51,986 nucleotides of DNA, from contig JANWKT010000025.1 of the NCBI GenBank assembly GCA_025451235.1, forward strand, positions 120,201 to 172,186. Reading direction: 5' to 3'. Under the pieces are notes generated by a model, which was not told where the DNA came from, made no database searches, and worked only from the letters and a program-made list of their open reading frames with translations. Numbering within the stretch: the first letter of the stretch is position 1; each line of letters opens with the position of its first letter. A program made the position numbers and the translations under genes. Source of the DNA: Flavobacteriales bacterium. GTDB lineage: Bacteria > Bacteroidota > Bacteroidia > CAIKAF01. This document shows, in pieces, positions 16,304-24,224 of the stretch.

Positions 16304-17377
16304 ATGGCTACTAAAACACCTACTTTTGATCCCAATGGCCCTGCCGCAGAAAACGCTGGGATCTTTGGATTACCGTATGCTGAAAAAGAAGCAGAGCTCA
16401 TATTGATCCCTGTGCCCTGGGATGTAACGGTAAGTTATTCCACCGGTGCTGGTAAAGGCCCTGCGGCCATTTTAGAAGCCAGCAAACAGGTGGACCTTTT
16501 TTTAATGGACGTTCCGAAAGCCTGGGAAAACAAGATCCATATGCTGGAGGTGCCGGAAGAGTTAAGAAAATATGGTAAAAAAGCGCGGAAAAGTGCCGAG
16601 GAATACATCCATCTTTTAATGGAAAGCCCACAAATCGCCAAAACTGCAGAAGGAAAAGAATTGCTGAATGTAGTAAATACCGCTTGCCATGAAATGAATA
16701 CCTGGGTTTATACCCAAAGTAAAAAATATATAAAGGCTAAAAAGAAGGTAGCTTTGATCGGTGGAGACCATTCTACCCCATTGGGCATCTTGCATGCATT
16801 GGCCGAAACTTCTTCGTTCAGTATTCTGCATATTGATGCTCATTGTGATCTTCGCAAGGCATATGAGGATTTTACCTATAGCCATGCCAGTATCATGTAC
16901 AATGCGCTTAAAATAAAACAGGTAAAAAATATTGTTCAAGTAGGGATCCGAGACTGGTGCCAGGAAGAACAAGACCTGATCTCCAAAAGCAAAGGAAGGG
17001 TGAAAGCCTATTTTGATGAAAATATAAAAAATGAACAATATAACGGTAAATCATGGTCGGCCATTTGTGATGGAATCGTAAAAGATCTTGACCAGCGTGT
17101 TTATATTAGTTTTGATATAGATGGGTTAGACCCCAAACTTTGTCCCAATACCGGTACGCCTGTTCCAGGAGGATTCGAATTCCACGAGGCATTGATGCTC
17201 ATTAAAAAAGTGGTGGCCAGTGGGAGAAAGATCGTTGGTTTTGATGTAGTGGAAGTAGCTCCTGGTAAGGATGATGAATGGGATGCTAACGTGGGGGCAA
17301 GATTGATCTATCAATTGGCCAATCAAATGCTGGTTTCGGAAAAAAAATCGGCTGCTAAAAAGAAACAAAACCTTTGA
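16304..17377 (+). CDS. speB: Agmatinase/arginase family ureohydrolase
   Basis: The manganese-binding motifs of the ureohydrolase fold are all present: GGDHSTPLG (about residue 154), HIDAHCDLR with a downstream YSHASIM (about 178-200), and SFDIDGLDP (about 269). The protein likely hydrolyses agmatine to putrescine and urea, but a related guanidino substrate cannot be excluded. The length of 357 residues is slightly longer than typical SpeB because of an insertion at about 85-145, as in Bacteroidota members. The next gene encodes a deoxyhypusine-synthase-like protein, pointing to polyamine synthesis. Confidence 0.88.
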   Translation: MATKTPTFDPNGPAAENAGIFGLPYAEKEAELILIPVPWDVTVSYSTGAGKGPAAILEASKQVDLFLMDVPKAWENKIHMLEVPEELRKYGKKARKSAEEYIHLLMESPQIAKTAEGKELLNVVNTACHEMNTWVYTQSKKYIKAKKKVALIGGDHSTPLGILHALAETSSFSILHIDAHCDLRKAYEDFTYSHASIMYNALKIKQVKNIVQVGIRDWCQEEQDLISKSKGRVKAYFDENIKNEQYNGKSWSAICDGIVKDLDQRVYISFDIDGLDPKLCPNTGTPVPGGFEFHEALMLIKKVVASGRKIVGFDVVEVAPGKDDEWDANVGARLIYQLANQMLVSEKKSAAKKKQNL

Positions 17378-17422
17378 CCAACGAGCGATTCAGCACCAAA
17401 GGTACTTTTCCAAAATAATGTG

Positions 17423-17430
17423 TATTTTTG
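17423..17430 (+). promoter_or_regulatory. -7 box upstream of the DHS-like gene
   Basis: TATTTTTG fits TAnnTTTG and lies about 100 bases upstream of the ATG, so the leader would contain the palindrome at 17481-17508. Confidence 0.4.
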
Positions 17431-17480
17431 GCATCCTTAATTACATTTTATAATCAAATTGTAAATAAAATGACGTTTGC

Positions 17481-17508
17481 ATATCCCACGACTTAAGTGG
17501 TGGGATAT
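17481..17508. repeat. 28-bp near-perfect palindrome in the speB/DHS intergenic region
   Basis: The arms ATATCCCACGACTT and AAGTGGTGGGATAT are reverse complements with one mismatch and no loop spacer. It lies 22 bases before the DHS-like start, so as RNA it could mask or insulate translation initiation. The CCCACGACTT core is reminiscent of REP elements mobilised by RAYT transposases; no RAYT gene is in the window. Confidence 0.6.
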
Positions 17509-17530
17509 TTGACGAAAAAAAATAGAATAC

Positions 17531-18502
17531 ATGAAAGGTCCGATCTCACAATTCGTAGAAAAAAATTATTTACACTTTAATGCGGCTGCCTTGGTAGATG
17601 CTGCCAAAGGATATGAGACCCATTTATTGGACAATGGTAAAATGCTCATTAGCCTGGCTGGTGCCATGAGTACGGCTGAATTAGGTAAGTCGTTGGCCGA
17701 AATGATCCGCCAGGATAAGGTGCATATTATCTCCTGCACCGGTGCTAACCTGGAAGAAGATATTATGAATTTAGTGGCACATAATAGCTATAAAAGAGTT
17801 CCTAATTACCGTGACCTGAGTCCGCAGGAAGAATGGGATTTACTGGAAAACCACTATAACCGTGTAACCGATACTTGTATTCCTGAAGAAGAAGCATTCC
17901 GCCGCTTACAAAAACATTTGTTCGAAATATGGAATGATGCGGATAAAAAAGGCGAAAGATATTTTCCCCATGAGTTCATGTTTAAAATGCTGAATTCAGG
18001 AGTGTTGAAACAATATTATGAGATTGATCCGAAAGATAGCTGGATGATAGCTGCAGCCGAAAAGAACATACCGATGGTAGTTCCGGGTTGGGAAGACAGT
18101 ACGATGGGAAATATTTTTGCTTCCTATTGCATTAAAGGTGAATTCAAGCCTACCACCATGAAGAGTGGAATTGAGTATATGATGTTCCTTGCTGATTGGT
18201 ATCCGAAGAATTCGGGAGGAAAAGGGGTTGGATTTTTTCAGATTGGTGGCGGTATTGCCGGGGATTTTCCCATATGCGTAGTGCCTATGTTATACCAGGA
18301 CATGGAAATGCATGACATTCCATTCTGGGCTTATTTCTGCCAGATCTCCGACTCAACCACTTCTTACGGAAGTTATAGCGGTGCAGTTCCCAATGAAAAG
18401 ATTACCTGGGGGAAGCTGGGGATTGAAACTCCCAAATATATTGTTGAAAGCGATGCTACCATTGTAGCTCCATTGATCTTTGCCTGGATACTGGGTTGGT
18501 AA
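17531..18502 (+). CDS. speY: Deoxyhypusine synthase-like protein (probable homospermidine-type aminobutyl transferase)
   Basis: The 323-residue protein keeps the deoxyhypusine synthase fold motifs. These are the NAD-binding region MLISLAGAMSTAELGKSLAEMI and ISCTGANLEEDI, VPGWEDSTMGN, GGGIAGDF, and the catalytic lysine segment ITWGKL near residue 289, followed by ESDATIVAPLI. Bacteria lack eIF5A, and bacterial homologues have been linked to homospermidine formation from putrescine or spermidine; which reaction occurs here is inferred. The upstream agmatinase-family gene would supply putrescine. The gene symbol follows the bacterial family name and is tentative. Confidence 0.85.
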   Translation: MKGPISQFVEKNYLHFNAAALVDAAKGYETHLLDNGKMLISLAGAMSTAELGKSLAEMIRQDKVHIISCTGANLEEDIMNLVAHNSYKRVPNYRDLSPQEEWDLLENHYNRVTDTCIPEEEAFRRLQKHLFEIWNDADKKGERYFPHEFMFKMLNSGVLKQYYEIDPKDSWMIAAAEKNIPMVVPGWEDSTMGNIFASYCIKGEFKPTTMKSGIEYMMFLADWYPKNSGGKGVGFFQIGGGIAGDFPICVVPMLYQDMEMHDIPFWAYFCQISDSTTSYGSYSGAVPNEKITWGKLGIETPKYIVESDATIVAPLIFAWILGW

Positions 18503-18510
18503 GAAATAAA

Positions 18511-18948
18511 TTATTTTTTCTCAATACCCAATCTGGCAAATTTTACTTTTGCCACATAAGGCTGTGGCGTGTTTGAATAACTGTATGTAGCCGTCCCTAT
18601 TAAACTGTCTTTTGATGCATCCAGCTTAAGATCATATTTTACCCCGTTGTCTTCAGGATCCACAGTAAAGGATAATTCATCACGATCACCATAACATTTT
18701 GCATCTGGTAATTTTATATCTGGATTGGCAAGGTCTCCTCTTTGCGTTTGGGTAACTTCAATGGCTTCGCATTTGCCCTTTACATCCAAAATAAATTCTC
18801 CCTCCTGGTCGATCCAGGTTTTAGTTGAATCTACGTATTCCTGAACCTGCATCCAGCTTCCGTACAGTGTTTTGGTTTCTTTTCCTTTGCCGCATGATAA
18901 TAATACCATACAAATTCCGGCACTTACAATTAAGATCGATTTTTTCAT
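18511..18948 (-). CDS. Lipocalin-like lipoprotein
   Basis: The signal peptide ends in MVLLSCGKG, so Cys19 is likely lipidated. The mature region begins with LYGSWMQVQEYVD, the GxW opening of small Bacteroidota lipocalin-like proteins. It has alternating strands with two cysteines (KGKCEA, DAKCYG) that could form a disulfide. At 145 residues it has typical length. The ligand is unknown. It is convergent with the DHS-like gene, with eight bases between the stops. Confidence 0.75.
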   Translation of the reverse strand: MKKSILIVSAGICMVLLSCGKGKETKTLYGSWMQVQEYVDSTKTWIDQEGEFILDVKGKCEAIEVTQTQRGDLANPDIKLPDAKCYGDRDELSFTVDPEDNGVKYDLKLDASKDSLIGTATYSYSNTPQPYVAKVKFARLGIEKK

Positions 18949-18968
18949 ATGTAACCATTGGTTTTGAG

Positions 18969-18976
18969 CAAAGATA
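18969..18976 (-). promoter_or_regulatory. -7 box of the lipocalin-like lipoprotein gene
   Basis: Minus-strand TATCTTTG fits TAnnTTTG, 20 bases upstream of the ATG. Confidence 0.5.
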
Positions 18977-19072
18977 AAGTAAAACTTTGGCTATAGGTTT
19001 TGTACTATTTATTCCGCACAAATAAGCTATGTTTTACCGGTCTTTCAGCTCGTTGCCGGTATGAAATCATTG

Positions 19073-19102
19073 ATAAAAAAAAGGCCGGGATGAACCCGGC
19101 CT
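19073..19102 (-). terminator. Terminator of the 543-residue secreted protein gene
   Basis: The arms AGGCCGGG and CCCGGCCT have a five-base loop. On the minus strand the hairpin is followed by a run of at least eight T's. Confidence 0.88.
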
Positions 19103-19124
19103 GAAATATTTGAAGTATTTTATA

Positions 19125-20756
19125 CTATCTTTTTTCTAAACCAAGTTCCGTTCTGTTAGCCGGAATACTTGTTGTAACACCTATGGCTGTTTTAAACTTA
19201 CCGGAACTAGGACCTCCCCTAATAATATCCCCTACTTCAACAAAATCTGCCGGATCGTATTTATATACAATATGGTCTGCTGGCCAATAGAAGATCTCTC
19301 TTCCATCCAGTGGATTATTTTTTGCTTTGGCTGCCTCCGGATTTTCATCTGCTTTCAAATAACTAGGACCTGGGGCCTGAGGGAAACGACCTTCACCAAA
19401 TCCCGTTTTAGGTTTTACTACGACCTGGTATTGCAGGTTGCCGCTATTGGTGCCACCATTAAGCTCCACCACGTCAAATCCAGTAGCTGTTTGGTTTACA
19501 ATAGCTGCTCCATTAAAATAAAGCATGTTTTCAGGAGTAAAAAAGGCCCTAATCGGATTGTTTGCATCTACAACAATGATGTCAACCAATATTGGATCCA
19601 GGTCCACATGAGCTTTTCCATTCACCAGTTGAACTGTTCCATAATCCTGGTAAAAATATTCAGGTGACTCAGGACAGGTGAGCATGATCCTTCCATGATC
19701 CTCTGTGGGTATAATTTCGCTTACTGCGTTGGTTCCAGTAATTTTACGTGCAACGCCTCCAAATGTGGTAGCAACAAGGGCATATGCCTGGCTAGTACCC
19801 ACATAATTATAGGATTCAAAATACCCTCCAGCTCTGGTAGTTGTATTGGTAAACGCCAAACCCTGTACTCCAAATGCATCCTGGTTCTGAGCATCAGCTA
19901 TACCTTCTGTACCAATGGTATAACCTGGATTACCGGCTATAGTTCCACGTACGTTATATCCTCTCAATGCGATCTGGTCTCCACCTAAAGCTGCATTGGT
20001 AACATTCAATTGGTTATAGTTGGCTGATGGATTAAAAACACCCGAACCGTTTTGAACATAATTATAAGTAGCCATCCACACATCAGAATAGTTAATACTA
20101 GCCGCTACGGTGGCTGCTCCGGTAGATTGTGAATACAAGCTGGTATAGCCTGCTGCAGGATTGGCAGCATATACGCCTGACCCCTGTACTGTTTGTACCG
20201 GAACTCCGAAGGTAATATTGGTTTCTCTTCCTAAATATCCTCCTACGTTGGTGCTATGTCCATAAATAGCATCGCCTGCCCCACTGGATACTTCCAGTTT
20301 AACTGTAGGGATGGCAATTCCTATTCCCACTCTTTGGTTGGTGGTCATCCTAAAGGTTTCAGTATTGTTGGTTCTAAATACCACATCCACGTTGTCAGTA
20401 CTTCCCATAAAATTGGTGGCTGCAGTAGTTCCTGCATTTCCTGTAACAAGCCAACCTGTTCCTGTGGCAAATCTTACCCAAATGGCACCATTCCAATAAT
20501 AATAACCTGGGGTAACATCCGCAACAGTGGCTGTATTGTATACCAACAACGAAGTGGCCGGGGCAACCACAGGAGCCGCGGCTGTTGTCATGGTTAAAGC
20601 TACTCTGGGGATAAGCACTCCGGTAGTGGTTGAATTTACATCCAGCATAGCTGAAGCATTTGCGCCAACGCCGGTGGTATTGATCGCCACATTTTGGGCT
20701 TGTGCTTTAAAGGAAAGCACCAATAGAACGATCAGAACTGGGGAGATTCTTTTCAT
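19125..20756 (-). CDS. Large secreted protein, tail-fibre-like N-terminus
   Basis: A signal peptide (ending in SFKAQAQN) precedes a region typical of Bacteroidota cell-surface or tail-fibre-like proteins. It includes NVAINTTGVGANASAMLDVNSTTTGVLIPRV, YYYWNGAIWVRF, and WLVTGNAGTTAATNFMGSTDNVDVVFRTNN...RVGIGIAIPTVKLEV. The DVNS-x-GxLxPR pattern and the WLVTGNAG motif also occur in the S74 protein at 27602-29380, so the two share N-terminal modules. Residues about 200-540 are strand- and Gly/Ala/Asn-rich; neither an S74 peptidase domain nor a T9SS tail is visible. Function unknown. Confidence 0.75.
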   Translation of the reverse strand: MKRISPVLIVLLVLSFKAQAQNVAINTTGVGANASAMLDVNSTTTGVLIPRVALTMTTAAAPVVAPATSLLVYNTATVADVTPGYYYWNGAIWVRFATGTGWLVTGNAGTTAATNFMGSTDNVDVVFRTNNTETFRMTTNQRVGIGIAIPTVKLEVSSGAGDAIYGHSTNVGGYLGRETNITFGVPVQTVQGSGVYAANPAAGYTSLYSQSTGAATVAASINYSDVWMATYNYVQNGSGVFNPSANYNQLNVTNAALGGDQIALRGYNVRGTIAGNPGYTIGTEGIADAQNQDAFGVQGLAFTNTTTRAGGYFESYNYVGTSQAYALVATTFGGVARKITGTNAVSEIIPTEDHGRIMLTCPESPEYFYQDYGTVQLVNGKAHVDLDPILVDIIVVDANNPIRAFFTPENMLYFNGAAIVNQTATGFDVVELNGGTNSGNLQYQVVVKPKTGFGEGRFPQAPGPSYLKADENPEAAKAKNNPLDGREIFYWPADHIVYKYDPADFVEVGDIIRGGPSSGKFKTAIGVTTSIPANRTELGLEKR

Positions 20757-20784
20757 AAAATTTATCTTTGTTTCTTATTCATAC

Positions 20785-20792
20785 CAAATTTA
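20785..20792 (-). promoter_or_regulatory. -7 box of the 543-residue secreted protein gene
   Basis: Minus-strand TAAATTTG fits TAnnTTTG, 28 bases upstream of the ATG. The rest of the 20793-20995 gap is AT-rich and I see nothing else in it. Confidence 0.45.
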
Positions 20793-20995
20793 GGGTAATA
20801 TTTTGGATTCCAGAAAGGGCATACAGGTGGCATAGATATATCACTGATTATCAATATATATAAATACTCAATAAGAATTCAACCTTAAACAGGCATCCTA
20901 TACTGAGGCTTCCCTCAAATAAAAAAACAGCTCACCCAGATTTTTACGCCTGGTTCGTATGATTGATTATATTGCTTGCTCAAACCACTTTTAAT

Positions 20996-22264
20996 ATGAA
21001 ACATGTCCTGTTTTTAACCATTTCCCTCGTATTATTTTCCTGCTCAGCCAAAGCTAAAAATAATCCGACCAACGCCAACCAACCTTCCGGTGAACAAACC
21101 TATGCAGTAATTGTGGGTGCCCTGGAGTGGACAGATCAATACCTTCCACCTTTTGAAAAAAGGAACCGTAAGGACGAAGAATTGTATAATCTTCTAAAGA
21201 CAACCGGAGTAGACGAGAACAATATTGTCTTTTTAAAAGACCAGGAAGCTACCCTCAAAAGCATCAAGGAGAATATGAAAACGATCTTGCAAAAAACCAC
21301 CACCGGATCTCATTTTATATTCTACTATGCAGGTCATGGTATGCACGAAAAAGGGAAATACTATTTTGCGAACTATGATATTGTAACGACCAATCCTTCC
21401 GAAACTGGTTTGGACCTTGACATCATTGCCAATATCATTTCAAACAATTTTAAAGGAGAAAGGGTTACTCTTTGGGCGGATTGCTGTTATTCAGGTGGAT
21501 TAGAAACCACCGCTGAAACGATATCAAAAAAAGGGTTTAAAACCTGTGCACTTACCTCTGCCACTGCAACCAATACTTCTACCGGTAACTGGACCTACTC
21601 TCAGGCCCTTATAGATTGTTTAAAGGGAGAAGCTATGATGGATAGAAACAATGATGGTAACATTACCATGAACGAAATGGCAGGAGAAGTAAAAGATGCC
21701 ATGAAATTCCGTGAAAGGCAGCTAAACACGTTTGCCACTTTTAATTTAGATGCAGACAAGACCATTATCTCTTATGTAAGCGGAAAAATGAATCGATCCG
21801 ACAAAGAAGTAGGGTCTTATGTTTTTGCGATGCATAAAGGAAAATGGGAAGTAGCCCGTGTAATCGGAAAAACAAATGGAGAATACGACTGTGAGTTTTA
21901 TTTTTACTGTGACAAAGAAAGTAAAACAGTATCTCCTCAAAAGGTAAGAAAGCCACATTTTATTCAACATAAGGTAGGTGCATCAGTAAAGGTGGAATGG
22001 GATAAAAAATGGTATGATGCGACCATTACCAAGGCAGACGGAGATTTTTACTATATTACTTATGCCGGTTATGATAAAAGCTATGATGAATGGGTATTGT
22101 ATGACCGTATAAGAACCGGATCTGAACCTAAAGTTCAGGTACTCTGGGAAGGACAATACTATTCAGCCGACCTCCTGGAAAAAAACGGGGCCCAATCCTA
22201 CGTGCATTATGATACCTATGATTATACCTGGGATGAATGGACGGATTCGAAAAATATAAAGTAA
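20996..22264 (+). CDS. Caspase-family (C14) lipoprotein with EF-hand-like loop and Tudor-like C-terminus
   Basis: I chose the ATG at 20996 because it gives a lipoprotein signal ending in LVLFSC (Cys16). The p20-like caspase core has the catalytic histidine in YYAGHG (H114) and the cysteine in DCCYSGG (C164 by alignment with the DSCHSG motif). Residues 216-227 read DRNNDGNITMNE, a full 12-position EF-hand calcium loop. The C-terminal 100 residues hold two Tudor/agenet-like units: VKVEWDKKWYDATITKADGDFYYITYAGYDKSYDEWV, and VQVLWEGQYYSADLLEKNGAQSYVHYDTYDYTWDEWT. It is a probable protease tethered in the envelope and possibly calcium-dependent like metacaspases; the substrate is unknown. Confidence 0.85.
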   Translation: MKHVLFLTISLVLFSCSAKAKNNPTNANQPSGEQTYAVIVGALEWTDQYLPPFEKRNRKDEELYNLLKTTGVDENNIVFLKDQEATLKSIKENMKTILQKTTTGSHFIFYYAGHGMHEKGKYYFANYDIVTTNPSETGLDLDIIANIISNNFKGERVTLWADCCYSGGLETTAETISKKGFKTCALTSATATNTSTGNWTYSQALIDCLKGEAMMDRNNDGNITMNEMAGEVKDAMKFRERQLNTFATFNLDADKTIISYVSGKMNRSDKEVGSYVFAMHKGKWEVARVIGKTNGEYDCEFYFYCDKESKTVSPQKVRKPHFIQHKVGASVKVEWDKKWYDATITKADGDFYYITYAGYDKSYDEWVLYDRIRTGSEPKVQVLWEGQYYSADLLEKNGAQSYVHYDTYDYTWDEWTDSKNIK

Positions 22265-22402
22265 GGTCCAAAATAAAATATACTCACCGTAACAATCCAC
22301 TGGATCATAGCAACGGATTTACCGCTGGATAAAAAAAATGGCCGATATCGGTGAAAGCTGACCCTAAATGATAAAGTTTTATACATTTATAAAAAAAATG
22401 CT

Positions 22403-22936
22403 ATGGAAAATATTGTTCAGCCACCTCCTCATCAACAAGAATCACCCAACTATGCCAGCTTCGGAAAAAGATTTGCAGCCAACATGATCGATAGGGTGCT
22501 GATCACCTTTTTTTGCAGCCCTATATATTGGGAAATTTCCAGAGAAATGGATCGCTACAAACGGCTTTTACCCCGCAGAAGAAGATCCTTTGATGCTTTT
22601 TTCGGTGGATCTTCGGACTTTTATGGAGGCAGGAGCGAACTGGTGGATTCTTATACAACCATGGCCTTTGGAATAACCGTAATCATTATCGCCTGGTGTT
22701 ATTTTGCAGGCATGGAAAGCTCTCCTTGGAGAGCCACCCTCGGAAAAAGATTATTGGGCCTTGAAGTAAACGACGAAAGTGGAAAAAGAGTGAACTTTAT
22801 ACAGGCCACCGGGAGGCATTTTGGCAAAATATTGTCCGGGATCCTATTTTATATTGGATATTTAGTCATGCTTGGCAGCCCCAAAAAACAAACCTGGCAT
22901 GACCAGATGTCGAATTGCATAGTAACAGAAAAATAA
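22403..22936 (+). CDS. RDD family membrane protein
   Basis: The RDD fold is visible as FGKRFAANMIDRVLITFF (Arg and Asp of the first helix). A second long hydrophobic helix (TMAFGITVIIIAWCYF) is followed by the ATLGKRLLGLEVND motif. A third helix (ILSGILFYIGYLVMLG) and the closing TWHDQMSNCIV follow. The family is membrane-embedded with poorly known functions, some in ion transport. A low-complexity arginine run (RRRRS) lies in the insertion between helices one and two. It is 27 bases upstream of pepT on the same strand. Confidence 0.85.
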   Translation: MENIVQPPPHQQESPNYASFGKRFAANMIDRVLITFFCSPIYWEISREMDRYKRLLPRRRRSFDAFFGGSSDFYGGRSELVDSYTTMAFGITVIIIAWCYFAGMESSPWRATLGKRLLGLEVNDESGKRVNFIQATGRHFGKILSGILFYIGYLVMLGSPKKQTWHDQMSNCIVTEK

Positions 22937-22963
22937 TAACCGACCAAGAAATATTTTCAATCT

Positions 22964-24214
22964 ATGATCACATTTGATAAGTACAATTATTCGGTAGTAG
23001 ACCGCTTTATCCGTTACGCCAAAATTGATACCCAAAGTGATCCTACATCGCCAACCTGTCCCTCAACAGCAAAACAAAAAGATTTGGGTAAATTGTTGGT
23101 CAAAGAATTGTTGGAAATTGGCATAAAAGATGCTGAGTTAGATGAACATGGGTACGTATATGCCACTTTACCCTCCAATACCACCAAAAAAGTTCCGGTG
23201 ATCTGTTTCTGTTCTCATATGGATACCTCACCTGATTGTACCGGCGAAAAAGTAAATCCTGTTTTGCATAAAAAATATGATGGAAAGGATCTTGTTTTAC
23301 CTAAAGATCCATCACAGGTATTAAAAGTATCTGAACATCCTTCCTTATTAAAGCAAATCGGTAATACCATTATTACCACTGATGGTACTACTTTGTTGGG
23401 AGCAGATAACAAAGCGGGTTTAGCTGAGATCATGGATGCGGTGCATTATCTGGTTCAACATCCGGAGATCAAACATGGCGACATACGGATATTGTTTACC
23501 CCTGATGAAGAAATTGGCAGAGGGGTTGACAAAGTAGATATGAAAAAGCTGGCTGCTGATTTTGGTTATACAATAGACGGCGAAGAACTGGGCCATATTG
23601 AAAATGAAACTTTCAGTGCGGATGGAGTGATCGTAACCATTCATGGCTTCCCAACACATCCGGGCTTTGCCAAGGATAAAATGCAGCATGCTATCAAGAT
23701 CGCTGCAAAAATAATTGACCTTCTCCCTAAAGACAAGGCTCCCGAAACCACTGAAAAGAAACAACCCTTTATGCATCCGGTTTCCATTAAGGGTGGGTTA
23801 GATCAGGTAGATATTGGTTTTATTATCCGTGCATTTGATACCCCTACTTTATATGAACTGGAAAGGGAATTGGAATCGATCGCCCAAAAAGTAGTGGCTG
23901 ATTACGATAAATGTACATGCACTTTTAAGATCACGGAACAATACCGGAATTTTAAGGAAGTACTGGATGCAAACCCTCAGGTGGTAGCAAATGCATTTGA
24001 GGCCGTGAAAAGATCAGGGGTAGAACCGGTGCTCTCCAGTATACGAGGTGGAACGGATGGATCACGTTTAAGTTTTATGGGCCTCCCCTGTCCTAATATT
24101 TTTGCAGGAGAACATGCTTTTCATAGCAAGTTGGAATGGGTAAGTGAATCTGATATGCAGAAAGCTGTACAGACCATCGTGCATCTATGCAATATCTGGG
24201 AAGAGAAATCCTGA
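22964..24214 (+). CDS. pepT: Peptidase T (tripeptide aminopeptidase)
   Basis: The M20 zinc peptidase motifs are present: FCSHMDTSPD (first metal histidine and catalytic Asp), TDGTTLLGADNKAG (bridging Asp), TPDEEIGRG (catalytic Glu pair), a GEELGHIENETFSADG segment, and SIRGGTDGSRLSFMGLPCPNIFAGEHAFHS near the end. The length of 416 residues matches PepT, which removes N-terminal residues from tripeptides in the cytoplasm. Confidence 0.95.
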   Translation: MITFDKYNYSVVDRFIRYAKIDTQSDPTSPTCPSTAKQKDLGKLLVKELLEIGIKDAELDEHGYVYATLPSNTTKKVPVICFCSHMDTSPDCTGEKVNPVLHKKYDGKDLVLPKDPSQVLKVSEHPSLLKQIGNTIITTDGTTLLGADNKAGLAEIMDAVHYLVQHPEIKHGDIRILFTPDEEIGRGVDKVDMKKLAADFGYTIDGEELGHIENETFSADGVIVTIHGFPTHPGFAKDKMQHAIKIAAKIIDLLPKDKAPETTEKKQPFMHPVSIKGGLDQVDIGFIIRAFDTPTLYELERELESIAQKVVADYDKCTCTFKITEQYRNFKEVLDANPQVVANAFEAVKRSGVEPVLSSIRGGTDGSRLSFMGLPCPNIFAGEHAFHSKLEWVSESDMQKAVQTIVHLCNIWEEKS

Positions 24215-24224
24215 TCATTGGGAC

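Noticed and set aside
16616-17038. 140-codon frame antisense to the agmatinase-family gene
   Set aside because: The sense strand carries all ureohydrolase motifs; the antisense frame is a shadow.
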